From a bacterium (GTDB lineage: Bacteria; Krumholzibacteriota; Krumholzibacteriia; JACNKJ01), in assembly GCA_014382085.1 (NCBI GenBank), contig JACNKJ010000196.1, forward strand, positions 1 through 10,269: 10,269 nt of DNA, given 5' to 3'. Shown here one piece after another: positions 1-7,239 of this stretch. The notes under the pieces were generated by a model. That model saw only the letters and a list, made by a program, of their open reading frames with translations. It searched no databases and was not told the origin of the DNA. Position 1 is the stretch's first letter; every line of letters begins with the position of its first letter. The position numbers and the translations under genes are program-made.

Positions 1-154
1 CCCAGACCGCCGCGAAAGCTCCGAGCCACACGGCTGCGAGGGCCGCGGGCTGCGCCGCCTCCCCATACTTCGGGGCCATGGCGAGCGCCAGGAGCGTGAA
101 GACAATCGCCATGACGGCGAGCCCTCCCAGGAAGATGCGGACATTGCCACTCAT
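1..154 (-). CDS. Small membrane protein, probable AtpI-like ATP synthase accessory subunit (N-terminal part)
   Basis: The first 51 residues are visible; the gene runs off the left edge. It starts with ATG at 154-152, sharing an ATGA overlap with the stop of the upstream atpZ gene, which implies translational coupling. A GA-rich run (GGAAGAG) lies upstream of the start. The protein has two hydrophobic stretches, about residues 7-26 and 34-51, separated by a short polar turn (PKYGE), so it is an integral membrane protein. In many bacteria atpZ is followed by a small four-helix 'ATP synthase I' protein and then atpB. Position and topology fit that family, which helps F0 assembly or Mg2+ handling. 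The visible sequence alone is too hydrophobic and generic to prove the family, so the name rests mainly on context. Confidence 0.6.
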   Translation of the reverse strand, partial: MSGNVRIFLGGLAVMAIVFTLLALAMAPKYGEAAQPAALAAVWLGAFAAVW

Positions 155-486
155 GGCTTCTCTTTCTCTTCCTTCTCTTCCCGCTCGACTTGTGATGCCT
201 TACTGTCTCGCATCACTTCCCGGTAAACCCAGATGAATCCCCCGACGGCTCCCAGAGCCACTCCTAATAGAGTGAACCAGGGCATCGTTTCCAAACGCTT
301 GTCGAGCCACCAACCACCGAGACCGTAGACCACTACCGCCAGGGCATAGGTTAAACCCAAGTGGGCCAGAGAGGCCGAGGCTGATTCCCTCGATCGTTTC
401 CGAACCCAAACCCTCAATTTACCCAGAGGTTTTTGGGATTGGTTCATGATTTCGTTTGGGAAAGGGAATTTCTGAGAAGCGGCCAC
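151..486 (-). CDS. atpZ: AtpZ-type F0F1 ATP synthase accessory protein
   Basis: A 111-aa protein with two predicted membrane helices (about residues 41-60 and 69-88) around the family signature: a Gly-rich first helix ending in LD at 61-62, a short linker with T-x-P (67-69), then a Gly-rich second helix ending in YRE. This matches the AtpZ/'ATPase gene 1' family, small proteins encoded ahead of atpI-atpB that assist F0 assembly and have been linked to Mg2+/Ca2+ transport. The C-terminus is a charged Lys/Glu tail. The GTG start at 486 is chosen because AGGGGAGA lies nine bases upstream. A shorter form from ATG 447 (98 aa) is possible and would fit a promoter-like sequence abutting the GTG, but it has no SD. 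The downstream gene overlaps by 4 bp. Confidence 0.86.
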   Translation of the reverse strand: MAASQKFPFPNEIMNQSQKPLGKLRVWVRKRSRESASASLAHLGLTYALAVVVYGLGGWWLDKRLETMPWFTLLGVALGAVGGFIWVYREVMRDSKASQVEREEKEEKEKP

Positions 487-515
487 AGAATAGTGTCTCC
501 CCTAGGGATGTTCAA
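487..515 (-). promoter_or_regulatory. Possible sigma70-type promoter before atpZ
   Basis: On the minus strand TTGAAC (515-510) is followed by a 17-bp spacer and TATTCT (492-487), a fair -35/-10 pair located just after the terminator at 546-575. Initiation would fall near 480, inside the first codons of the GTG-initiated reading frame, so this promoter would favour the ATG at 447. The SD AGGGGAGA (503-496) argues instead for the GTG at 486 and for a transcript coming from further upstream. The two readings conflict, and sequence alone does not decide between them. Confidence 0.35.
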
Positions 516-545
516 GTCCGATTCCTTGCTTGATCTCTGAAACTA

Positions 546-575
546 GAAAAAAGGCGGACCCAGATGGGCCCGCCT
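546..575 (-). terminator. Intrinsic terminator (or attenuator) upstream of atpZ
   Basis: Ten-base arms at 575-566 and 561-552 pair on the minus strand, with one G-U wobble and an ATCT loop. Six T residues (552-547) follow directly. The only minus-strand material before it back to the previous terminator (840) is non-coding and hairpin-rich. It therefore ends either an independent small RNA or a long atp leader; in the second case it would act as an attenuator about 60 bases before the atpZ start. Confidence 0.85.
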
Positions 576-746
576 AGCTCTGAGTCACTAACCGCAATCA
601 CTCAGAACGGGCGCCGAAACGCCCTACCGGATGCTCGTCGGAGGATGGACCCGACGAACGGCTGAATGGGGGGAGTCACCCCCCAATCCCTACCGCAAAG
701 GACATGCCTCGATCGCCAACAAATCACCACTGTAACCCATTTTGTT
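546..746 (-). ncRNA. Candidate ~200-nt structured RNA or atp-operon leader
   Basis: Reading the minus strand from about 746, five hairpins follow in series and end in a U-tailed terminator. The first is a six-bp all-GC stem, G6 against C6 with loop TGACT. The second is a seven-bp stem TCGTCGG/CCGACGA. The third is GGGCG/CGCCC with loop TTTCGG. The fourth is TCTGAGT/ACTCAGA with a 14-base loop. The fifth is the terminator arms at 575-552. No credible reading frame spans the region; the longest initiator-led frames are about 16 codons and lack an SD. A -10-like TATAAA lies at 758-753. I do not recognise it as 6S, SRP, RNase P or tmRNA. It may be a trans-acting small RNA or a cis leader of the atp genes. 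Both ends are estimates. Confidence 0.4.
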
Positions 747-752
747 GTTGAA

Positions 753-758
753 TTTATA
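753..758 (-). promoter_or_regulatory. Possible -10 element for the structured RNA
   Basis: TATAAA on the minus strand (five of six to the sigma70 consensus) lies in the only AT-rich patch of this intergenic region. No convincing -35 is present at 16-18 bp upstream, so the assignment is weak. It places a start near 746. Confidence 0.3.
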
Positions 759-839
759 TTACACCCAGAAGAGAGGTATTGAGAACGACTCTGAAAAGAC
801 AAAAAGTTGTAAGGCTGGCTGGACAGTATTCGGAAATTG

Positions 840-868
840 AAAAAGGACGAAGCGTCGCTCCGTCCTTC
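840..868 (-). terminator. Intrinsic terminator for the kinase-nrnA-activator operon
   Basis: On the minus strand AAGGACG (868-862) pairs perfectly with CGTCCTT (850-844) around an 11-base loop that can add two inner pairs. A run of six T residues (845-840) follows. It is the first strong U-tailed hairpin after the stop codon of the sigma54 activator at 1144, although 275 bases away. Confidence 0.8.
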
Positions 869-1143
869 AAGCACCTCAGTTAACCCAGGGGGTTAGTCAG
901 AAAACCTAGGCATGAGCGAGGTTCTGACTTTTTGTGGGAGCCTCTTCAAGGGGCTCTCTCATAGCCCCCCGTTGATCGCATCCGACACTCATCCACAGCA
1001 AGGCTCGTGCCCCTCTTTCCACATTGGGCGACTCTGGAAATCCCCGTTGGCATTGGATTTCGGCCTGTTTCAAATTTCGCATGGGATATCCACCGCTCGC
1101 CCCGTCCGACTGACCGAACAGGTCGGCGGATCTCCGAACATGA
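869..1143. other. Long 3' region between the sigma54 activator and its terminator
   Basis: No gene with a credible start is visible on either strand. Structure is present: TAACC/GGTTA (882-895), a larger hairpin GTCAGAA...TTCTGAC (896-928) followed on the plus strand by five T residues, GAGCC/GGCTC (938-956), and a TTTCCA/TGGAAA pair near 1017-1041. On the minus strand this is a long, hairpin-rich 3' UTR or the body of an unannotated RNA ending at the 840-868 terminator. Minus-strand reading frames of 28-35 codons exist but lack ribosome binding sites. Confidence 0.5.
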
Positions 1144-2838
1144 TCATCGTGGAAGGTCGTGAGCTTTCATTTTGTCGTAGAGCGTTTGGCGTGAAACCCC
1201 CAAAGAGCGGGCTGCCGCGCTGATGTTCCCCTGGGTCTCGCTCAATACACTCCGAAGATGCTCGGCCTCCATGCGAAAGACGAAAGCCCTAAGTTTCTCC
1301 CCGGAAAGGGCCTTGGGCTGGGCGCCAGCTTTCGCCTCATCGAGGAGCAATTCCTTGGGAGAGATCACGGGCGAAACATCCCGCATGGCCAGGGTTCTTT
1401 CCAGGCAGAGAAAGAGCTGTCGCACATTGCCCGGCCAGGGGTGCTCCATCAACCTGCGCGCCGCAGCTCTGGACAAACGAGGCTTCTCCTGCCCGAGAGT
1501 CTGAGCCATGAACGCGATACGCTCTTCCGCCAGGAGAAGGATATCCTCAGGGCGTTCCCTCAGTGGCGGCACCTTCACGTTCAACACGTTGACTCGATAA
1601 TAGAGGTCTTCCCGAAAGAGTCCCTCCTCGATGAGCGTTTCAAGATTGCGGTGCGTAGCCACCACAAGGCGAAAATCAACGTGACGCTCCTGATTGTCAC
1701 CGACACGGCGGATGACTCCGTCTTCCAGGACCCTCAGCAATTTCACCTGAATAGGCAGGGGGAGATCACCGATTTCGTCCAGGAAGAGCGTGCCACCATC
1801 GGACTGCTCGATCAAACCCAGTCGGGTCTGGGTGGCCCCGGTGAAGGCCCCTTTGGTGGAGCCAAAAAGCTCCGATTCCAGGAGCGACTCGGGAAAGGCC
1901 GAACAGGAAAGGGACACGAAACTGCCATCCGACCAAGGCCCCTCCTCATGCAGGATACGCGCGATGAGGGTTTTTCCCGTACCCGTCTCACCCTCCAGGC
2001 GAACCGTTGTTTTCAGGGGAGCCATGCGCTGCAGTTGCTGAAGCACACGAATCATTTTGGGGCTCTGAGCCGAAAGCCGCCCCAAGCGGGATTGCCCGGA
2101 AAGCACCGAGCGCAGCTCCTGATTCTCGAGCTCCAACCGGCGCCCTTTCAAGCGGGCCTCATTGAGTTGATCGAGCTGCAGCATGGCGGTGGCTGCAAGT
2201 CGCGTAAGGGTTTCGAGAGTTGGGATATCCCCCGAGCTGAATTGACCGCGGCTTTTTCCATCTAGGTAGAGAACGCCCATGAGCCGGCCTTCCGCTTCCA
2301 GAGGCACCACCACCACAGTCTCCAATCCCAAATGAAGCACACTGTCGCGTTCCATGCCCCGAAACTCCTCACCCTGAAGGTGATAGAGAGTTCGGCGATT
2401 CTTGAGTACATCGCGGACAAGAGTACGGCTGATATTTTCGAAGCGAAGGTCCTCGGGCAAAGTCTGCTTGAGCCGAAGCGCCCCCGCCTTGTCGAGGCGA
2501 TAGAATGCGGCGCGCTCGGCATTCACCAGGTTCATGGCCATTCGCAGTGTGTTGTATATCAGAATGCCCGGATCGCTCGCGAAGAAGAGCTGGGGCTGGT
2601 CCTCTAATATGGAAAGGAATTTCTGATAAGAGGCGGCCGTATCCCGCAGGGAGGCGATGATCCCTTCGGCCTCCCTAAGGCGTCGATCCTGGACGGCCTT
2701 CCCCCAGCCTTCGCCGACAGATTCCCCCGGCTGAGAATCATCTTCACGGGCCGGCGCTGTGGCCTGTCCCTTCTCAAGCATTTTGTTGAGAGATTCCGGC
2801 CGCTTGGGCCTCTTATTGGACGGTGAATTTGAATCCAT
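1144..2838 (-). CDS. Sigma54-dependent transcriptional activator, GAF-AAA+-Fis
   Basis: A 564-aa bacterial enhancer-binding protein that would remodel the sigma54 holoenzyme to open promoters of the TGGC-N8-TTGC type. Order: a charged, probably disordered N-terminus (1-50), a coiled segment, a GAF-type sensor domain (about 85-225), a coiled linker, an AAA+ domain (about 250-490) and a C-terminal Fis-type helix-turn-helix (about 520-562). The AAA+ part is intact: Walker A GETGTGKT (283-290), the sigma54-contacting loop GAFTGA (330-335), Walker B around LFLDEIGD (351-358), arginine-finger region FREDLYYR (408-415) and WPGNVRQL (468-475). There is no receiver or FHA domain, so control is probably through a GAF ligand, a partner protein or phosphorylation. 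The ATG at 2838 has GAGGG five bases upstream. It lies 59 bases after nrnA and has its own promoter with paired operator-like palindromes. Confidence 0.95.
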   Translation of the reverse strand: MDSNSPSNKRPKRPESLNKMLEKGQATAPAREDDSQPGESVGEGWGKAVQDRRLREAEGIIASLRDTAASYQKFLSILEDQPQLFFASDPGILIYNTLRMAMNLVNAERAAFYRLDKAGALRLKQTLPEDLRFENISRTLVRDVLKNRRTLYHLQGEEFRGMERDSVLHLGLETVVVVPLEAEGRLMGVLYLDGKSRGQFSSGDIPTLETLTRLAATAMLQLDQLNEARLKGRRLELENQELRSVLSGQSRLGRLSAQSPKMIRVLQQLQRMAPLKTTVRLEGETGTGKTLIARILHEEGPWSDGSFVSLSCSAFPESLLESELFGSTKGAFTGATQTRLGLIEQSDGGTLFLDEIGDLPLPIQVKLLRVLEDGVIRRVGDNQERHVDFRLVVATHRNLETLIEEGLFREDLYYRVNVLNVKVPPLRERPEDILLLAEERIAFMAQTLGQEKPRLSRAAARRLMEHPWPGNVRQLFLCLERTLAMRDVSPVISPKELLLDEAKAGAQPKALSGEKLRAFVFRMEAEHLRSVLSETQGNISAAARSLGVSRQTLYDKMKAHDLPR

Positions 2839-2848
2839 ATCGACCCTC

Positions 2849-2882
2849 GGACAGGACTGTAAGGCATTCTGGACAGCACTGT
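2849..2882. repeat. Two tandem ACAG-N2-CTGT palindromes covering the promoter
   Basis: The 12-mers GGACAGGACTGT (2849-2860) and GGACAGCACTGT (2871-2882) differ at one base. Each centres on the palindrome ACAG-N2-CTGT; the second extends to perfect GACAG-N2-CTGTC (2872-2883). Their centres are 22 bp apart, about two helical turns, so dimers bound to both would sit on the same DNA face. One covers the -10 and the other the -35, the classic layout of a repressor-controlled promoter. The cognate regulator is unknown. The pattern differs from E. coli LexA boxes (CTGT-N8-ACAG) and resembles in form the ACA-N2-TGT boxes of BlaI/CopY-type repressors. Confidence 0.6.
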
Positions 2883-2885
2883 CAA
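2849..2885 (-). promoter_or_regulatory. Sigma70-type promoter of the sigma54 activator gene
   Basis: A perfect TTGACA (2885-2880) and TACAGT (2861-2856, four of six to consensus) are separated by 18 bp on the minus strand, placing initiation near 2849, just before the SD GAGGG (2848-2844) and the ATG at 2838. It lies in the 59-bp gap after nrnA, so the activator can be transcribed separately from the operon. Both hexamers overlap inverted repeats. Confidence 0.6.
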
Positions 2886-2897
2886 GAGTGTCGGGAA

Positions 2898-3893
2898 TTA
2901 CAACCCCGCTTCGCGCAGGGCCTGGGCCACACGCGCCAGCACACGCTCCATTGTTTCATCTTGTGGACCCACTAGTTCACAGCCGGATGCCGAGAAATGA
3001 CCTCCACCACCCAGATCCGCGGCCACGGCCTGAACGTTCACCTCACCCTTGCCCCTAAAGCCCACTTTCCAGTCGCCGTCCTTGAGCGACTTCTTCATCT
3101 GAACCACAACGCGCACGGACTCCAAACTGCGAGGAAGATTGATGAATTCATCCTTGCCGAATTCTGGGCGGACGGCCTCGGGGAGATCCTCGGGTCGCAG
3201 CAGCAGGAGGGCGACCTTTCCATCCTCGTGATAGCTCACCGAGTTGATGGCATTGGCCAGCAGGGTAAGGTATTGGGGATTGCGACGATCGTTGACCAGG
3301 TTGGCGCAGTATGCGGGATCGGCGCCCGCTTCAACGAGAAAGGCCGCAGTGCGGAAGGCGTGAGCATCAGTGCTGCTATAGCGGAAGCCTCCGGTGTCGG
3401 TCATGAGGCCGGTATAAAGACAGGTGGCCACTCCCTCGTCGATAGCCGATTCATCGAGGACGCGCAGAAGATCTGCGATGAGCAAGGTGGTTGCGGCGTA
3501 AGAGGTGTCCACCAGGTCGAGATCGTCGTACTCAGCCCCGCCAATATGATGGTCGATGCGTAGCTGCCGGCGGAAATCGCCCTCGGCGAAACCGGTGCGA
3601 TCGGCACCTGTGCTGTCCACCACCATATAGAGAGTGTCGGCGAACTCGGCATTTCCGATTTCATCTCGGCCGGTCACGATGTCTTCAAAGCCAGGTAAAA
3701 AATCGAACTTAGCGGGACGATCCTCGAAATTGCCGAATACCCCCACATCCACACCCTTGGCCGCCAGGAAGCGAGCCAGACCCAAGCAACTGCCCATGAC
3801 GTCCCCATCGGGATGCTTGTGCAGCATCAGACGCACGCGTTTCTGCTCGAGAATGAAACGACCGGTTTTCTTGAGTCTGCTTTGCTCGATCAT
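2898..3893 (-). CDS. nrnA: Bifunctional oligoribonuclease / pAp phosphatase, DHH-DHHA1 family
   Basis: A 331-aa cytoplasmic phosphoesterase of the NrnA type. The family degrades 2-5-nt RNAs, including linear dinucleotides from cyclic dinucleotide turnover, and dephosphorylates pAp to AMP. All metal-binding motifs are present: HPDGD (27-31), an Asp motif VDSTGADR (92-99), the signature DHH (114-116), and TDTGGFR (165-171). The C-terminal DHHA1 substrate-binding domain carries GGGGH (295-299). Length matches the family. The ATG at 3893 is chosen because AGGGAGG lies five bases upstream and homology begins about 20 residues in; the frame is open 91 codons further, but that part overlaps the kinase gene out of frame and looks random. 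It lies 61 bases after the kinase stop with no terminator, so it is probably co-transcribed. Confidence 0.95.
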   Translation of the reverse strand: MIEQSRLKKTGRFILEQKRVRLMLHKHPDGDVMGSCLGLARFLAAKGVDVGVFGNFEDRPAKFDFLPGFEDIVTGRDEIGNAEFADTLYMVVDSTGADRTGFAEGDFRRQLRIDHHIGGAEYDDLDLVDTSYAATTLLIADLLRVLDESAIDEGVATCLYTGLMTDTGGFRYSSTDAHAFRTAAFLVEAGADPAYCANLVNDRRNPQYLTLLANAINSVSYHEDGKVALLLLRPEDLPEAVRPEFGKDEFINLPRSLESVRVVVQMKKSLKDGDWKVGFRGKGEVNVQAVAADLGGGGHFSASGCELVGPQDETMERVLARVAQALREAGL

Positions 3894-3954
3894 GGTGGCC
3901 TCCCTGGGAACGGGAGAATGTAAGGGCAATGGGCCTCCAGATCCAGGGCTTTTG

Positions 3955-6900
3955 CTAGTCCAGCGACCGATAGCGCTTGAGAACATGGACTCGATCGGGT
4001 CGGCTGAGGAAGCGATCGCTATCCTCCTGACTGGAGAATCGCCGCGAGAGTCCTTCGATGGTTTCCATGGCCTTGCCGAAACTCGCATGTGCGACAGACC
4101 TATCTCCCAATTGCATGGCGATCTCACCGCACTCAGAATAAATCGGCCAGAGAAGACTCGGGACATCCAATTTCGTCACATGGTCCAAGGCTTCCTCGCA
4201 TGCGCTTTGGGCTCCCCGCAAATCCCCTCGCCTACGACGCAAAATCACACGAGCAAGAAGGGCCTCGCCGTGAAGGATCTCCTTCCCCACTTTCTTAGTG
4301 GCAAAGATAATCGCCGCTAATTCCTCTTCCTCAAGCTCTTCAAGATTGGCTTCCCCGCAGAGCAGTGTCTCCGATCGCATGTCCAGGAAGTCACCGACGC
4401 TCATGTCTTTTTTGAAGTCCTTGGCAAGACGATCAAGATCCGCCTTCGCGGCTTCGTGCATATTCCAAATTCGAAAGAGATATGCTCGACGCAACAATGC
4501 TCTCACCATAGCCGATCTGGATCCGGTTTCATCGGCAAGAGCCAAGTACTCGTTCAAGTGCTTCAGACCTTCTTCATATCGACCGATGGCGATGTAAACC
4601 CAGGCAAGGGCCATGCGACCGGAGCTAGCGTTGGAAATTTGATCGGTCACCTCCACCTGTCGTGAAATCTCACGGAACAAGGGCATGAGGCGAGAGAAGT
4701 CGGAACTGCGTAAGAGCGCATAGACCAGATTGGTCTGTATTACCATTGGCACTTGCCAGGAGCCTTCCGCCTTGGCTTGGTGTATGGCCAGAAAATACAA
4801 TCGCGTGGATTCCGCGAGATTTCCTCTCGATTTTTCGTAGAGCCCTCGGGCAATGGTTACATGTACGCCCAAGGCCAAGTTCTTCGATTGCCTCATCAAA
4901 GCTTCTGCGTGATCGAGGTGAATAAGAGCCTGATCATGATCACCGAGTAGGGTGAAAGTGCCTGAAAGCTGGATATGCAGGGAGAAGCGATCCCGCAACT
5001 CAGCATCGCCAGGCATTCCTTCCAGGGCACGCAGTGTGGCTTTTGCCGTGGCAACACGATCGCGACGATCCCGATGAATCAAACCTTCCGCCCAATCCAG
5101 GTAATAGAATCCATCACGCCCGGCGAATTGCGTTTTGTATCGCTCCAGCAACTCCAAGGCCGAATCCATTGAACCCATGCGTCCGTGACTCATGGCTTCG
5201 CGAGCAGCCACACGAACCTCGAACTCCGTTCCCGCAATCTCCTTTCCTCGAACCTGTTTCCATCGCTCCTGGCATTCGAGTCCTTCATCGGTATTTTTTA
5301 GATCGATGAGGTCGTTGACCAGGCGCCTGGATAATTCCGCGCTCTCCGTCAATTCAAGTTGCGCTTCATGGAGCCAAAAGATCTTGAGGGATTCAGGCAA
5401 ATCGCGTGATCGGAGCCTCTCAACACATGGCAATATTCCCAGTGAGCCTGGAAGGGACAGCCTAGATATTCGAAGACAAAATCTTGCGAGGGATGAAAGA
5501 GAAACATCGTCGGCAAGTTTCAATATTTCCTTGGCGGGCAAGGAGGATAGCCAGAGCGAGGCTTCTTGCTTAAGAGCTTGGGCGAGCAAAAGAAGCTTCG
5601 ACTCCATTTGCTTGCCGCAGCGATCCCAAAGTTTGGGAAAGAGTTCCGATTTCAGGGTAAAATCTGGATCGCCTTCAACACGATGGCTTCGAACTTGAAT
5701 CAGACCCTCTTCCACCTCTGAATCCAGACATCCAGCTTCGCGCAACTCACCGACAATCCAAGCAATAGAGTTTTCCCCCATACTCATGATATCCCGGCAC
5801 TCGTGTTCGCGTAGAGGCGCACCCAAGGAGCTTAGGATTTCGAGGAGGCGACTCGCCGCCTTGGAAAGTCCTTCTCGGCGAATTCGCCCTTGCCATTTGA
5901 ATTCCCAATCGGCGAAGGGGGCGAGAAAGCGTGCATATCCCAATTCAGCTTTGAGCAGCCCGAGGTCGATGAGAAAGATCAGAGCCTCTTCCGCTTGGGC
6001 CAAATCGCCATGGCAAGATCCCTGCAAAAACCGCAGTTCCTCATTTCCCAACGCAACACTTTCGCTCGAGCAGGTGAACAAACCCTTCTCGAGAAAGGAG
6101 GGAAGATCGTCAAGTCGCCACTGTGATGTTTCAAGCAGGAGCGTGTCCGAACGATGCAGGAGGTAGGCTTCCACCTCTGCGCCAAGCTCCAGGGATGAGA
6201 CTATTGCCGAATGGGGTGACTCATTCGCCGAGCGTAGTGACTCCATGGATTCGATCCACCGACGCGGGTTTTCCAAAATCGAGGTATGCATCAAAGCGGG
6301 CGACGAAACACCAAGCTGCTCGCGCAAAACTTCAGCTTCACGGAGCCCTCCTCTTTGAAGCAGGACCACCTTTCCCAATTGAGTGTCTCCCTCAAAGGGC
6401 TGGGAAAAGAAGTCACGAATGGTGGTGAGCAGTTGACCATCGGAAACTTCGGGGGAACCATAAAACAAACTCGCTGCTGCGGGCATCAAGCCAAAGGCGC
6501 GTCGTATGGGATCCATCCAGGATAAAATGCCTCTGTCGAAACCCTTCATGGAAAATGCTCTCGAGAAGATCTCATCCAACTCCTGAGGTAAAGCAGGACG
6601 AAGAGTGCTGAGAGGATGGACCTCCTGTTTCAAAATGGAATGAAGGAGACCCTCACCTTCTGTCTTCACGAACGGCAAGTGTCCGCTCAGCAATTCGAAG
6701 AGGGATACGGCGAAGGCGAAGTGATCATCGCTGGGAAGAATCGGCTCACCTGCGATTCGCGAAGGTGACAGATAGGCTGGACTTCCGCTCTGTCCGGAAT
6801 CTCCGAGACGTGATGCAAGGCCCAGGTCGACAAGAAAAACCGGAGAATCCTCGTTACCTTCCAGCAGATTGGCCGGCTTCACGTCACCATGAAGCCAGGC

Positions 6901-7239
6901 CGAATGGTGCAACACATCCAGGCAGTCGGCCACGAGGCTCATCGACTCAACAATTTCCTCTGGCTCTAAGGCCATCTGCTTGATGTTTCGGCCACTGAGT
7001 CGAGGAAGGATGATCCAAGCCAAACCTTCATCGTCGACGCCAAAATCATCTATCGGCAGGAGGGTTTGGTGTCGTAGTTCCGAGGCTATCTTCGCTTCTC
7101 TTAGCAGAGTCTCGTTGAAGCTTGCATCACGAGACAGTTTGACGACGCGATCGTCAGCGTCTTTCAAACCGTAGACGCGAGCCATAGAGCCCTCGCCGAT
7201 CAAGTTCCCGAGTTGCGGTACAAACAATGTCGAATCCAT
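3955..7239 (-). CDS. Ser/Thr protein kinase with STAND-like middle region and TPR tail (PknK-like layout)
   Basis: A 1094-aa signalling kinase. The Hanks-type domain (about 8-260) has the Gly loop GEGSMARVY (15-23), the lysine in VVKL (K34), helix-C glutamate E48, a catalytic loop HGDVKPANLL (D119, K121, N124), DLG in place of DFG (138-140), and SPSR where APE/SPE is usual (158-161). It is a non-RD kinase but keeps the residues needed for catalysis. Residues about 285-545 have the layout of a STAND NTPase plus winged helix, with P-loop and Walker B-like segments that have lost their key residues. From about 610 to 1070 there are TPR-like helical repeats. ATG 7239 is chosen because the kinase homology starts right after it; 45 further in-frame codons upstream run through a terminator and a small gene. 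There is no SD, and the mRNA may be leaderless. nrnA follows 61 bases downstream. Confidence 0.93.
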   Translation of the reverse strand: MDSTLFVPQLGNLIGEGSMARVYGLKDADDRVVKLSRDASFNETLLREAKIASELRHQTLLPIDDFGVDDEGLAWIILPRLSGRNIKQMALEPEEIVESMSLVADCLDVLHHSAWLHGDVKPANLLEGNEDSPVFLVDLGLASRLGDSGQSGSPAYLSPSRIAGEPILPSDDHFAFAVSLFELLSGHLPFVKTEGEGLLHSILKQEVHPLSTLRPALPQELDEIFSRAFSMKGFDRGILSWMDPIRRAFGLMPAAASLFYGSPEVSDGQLLTTIRDFFSQPFEGDTQLGKVVLLQRGGLREAEVLREQLGVSSPALMHTSILENPRRWIESMESLRSANESPHSAIVSSLELGAEVEAYLLHRSDTLLLETSQWRLDDLPSFLEKGLFTCSSESVALGNEELRFLQGSCHGDLAQAEEALIFLIDLGLLKAELGYARFLAPFADWEFKWQGRIRREGLSKAASRLLEILSSLGAPLREHECRDIMSMGENSIAWIVGELREAGCLDSEVEEGLIQVRSHRVEGDPDFTLKSELFPKLWDRCGKQMESKLLLLAQALKQEASLWLSSLPAKEILKLADDVSLSSLARFCLRISRLSLPGSLGILPCVERLRSRDLPESLKIFWLHEAQLELTESAELSRRLVNDLIDLKNTDEGLECQERWKQVRGKEIAGTEFEVRVAAREAMSHGRMGSMDSALELLERYKTQFAGRDGFYYLDWAEGLIHRDRRDRVATAKATLRALEGMPGDAELRDRFSLHIQLSGTFTLLGDHDQALIHLDHAEALMRQSKNLALGVHVTIARGLYEKSRGNLAESTRLYFLAIHQAKAEGSWQVPMVIQTNLVYALLRSSDFSRLMPLFREISRQVEVTDQISNASSGRMALAWVYIAIGRYEEGLKHLNEYLALADETGSRSAMVRALLRRAYLFRIWNMHEAAKADLDRLAKDFKKDMSVGDFLDMRSETLLCGEANLEELEEEELAAIIFATKKVGKEILHGEALLARVILRRRRGDLRGAQSACEEALDHVTKLDVPSLLWPIYSECGEIAMQLGDRSVAHASFGKAMETIEGLSRRFSSQEDSDRFLSRPDRVHVLKRYRSLD

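Noticed and set aside
602..874. 90-codon minus-strand open frame between the two terminators
   Set aside because: Its first codons lie in the 840-868 terminator hairpin, it has no SD, and it ends within hairpin-rich non-coding sequence.
912..1223. 103-codon plus-strand open frame after the activator gene
   Set aside because: It has no SD, overlaps the 3' end of the activator antisense, begins inside a hairpin, and the product is unrecognisable.
1258..2265. 335-codon open frame on the plus strand opposite the sigma54 activator
   Set aside because: It lies wholly antisense to a gene with intact AAA+ motifs; it has no recognisable domain and no SD, so it looks like a codon-bias shadow.
3894..4166. 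91-codon N-terminal extension of NrnA
   Set aside because: It overlaps the kinase coding end out of frame, shows no NrnA-like sequence, and the ATG at 3893 has an AGGGAGG at good spacing.
3634..4320. 228-codon open frame on the plus strand across the nrnA/kinase junction
   Set aside because: It is antisense to two well-supported genes, its composition looks random and no family motif is visible.
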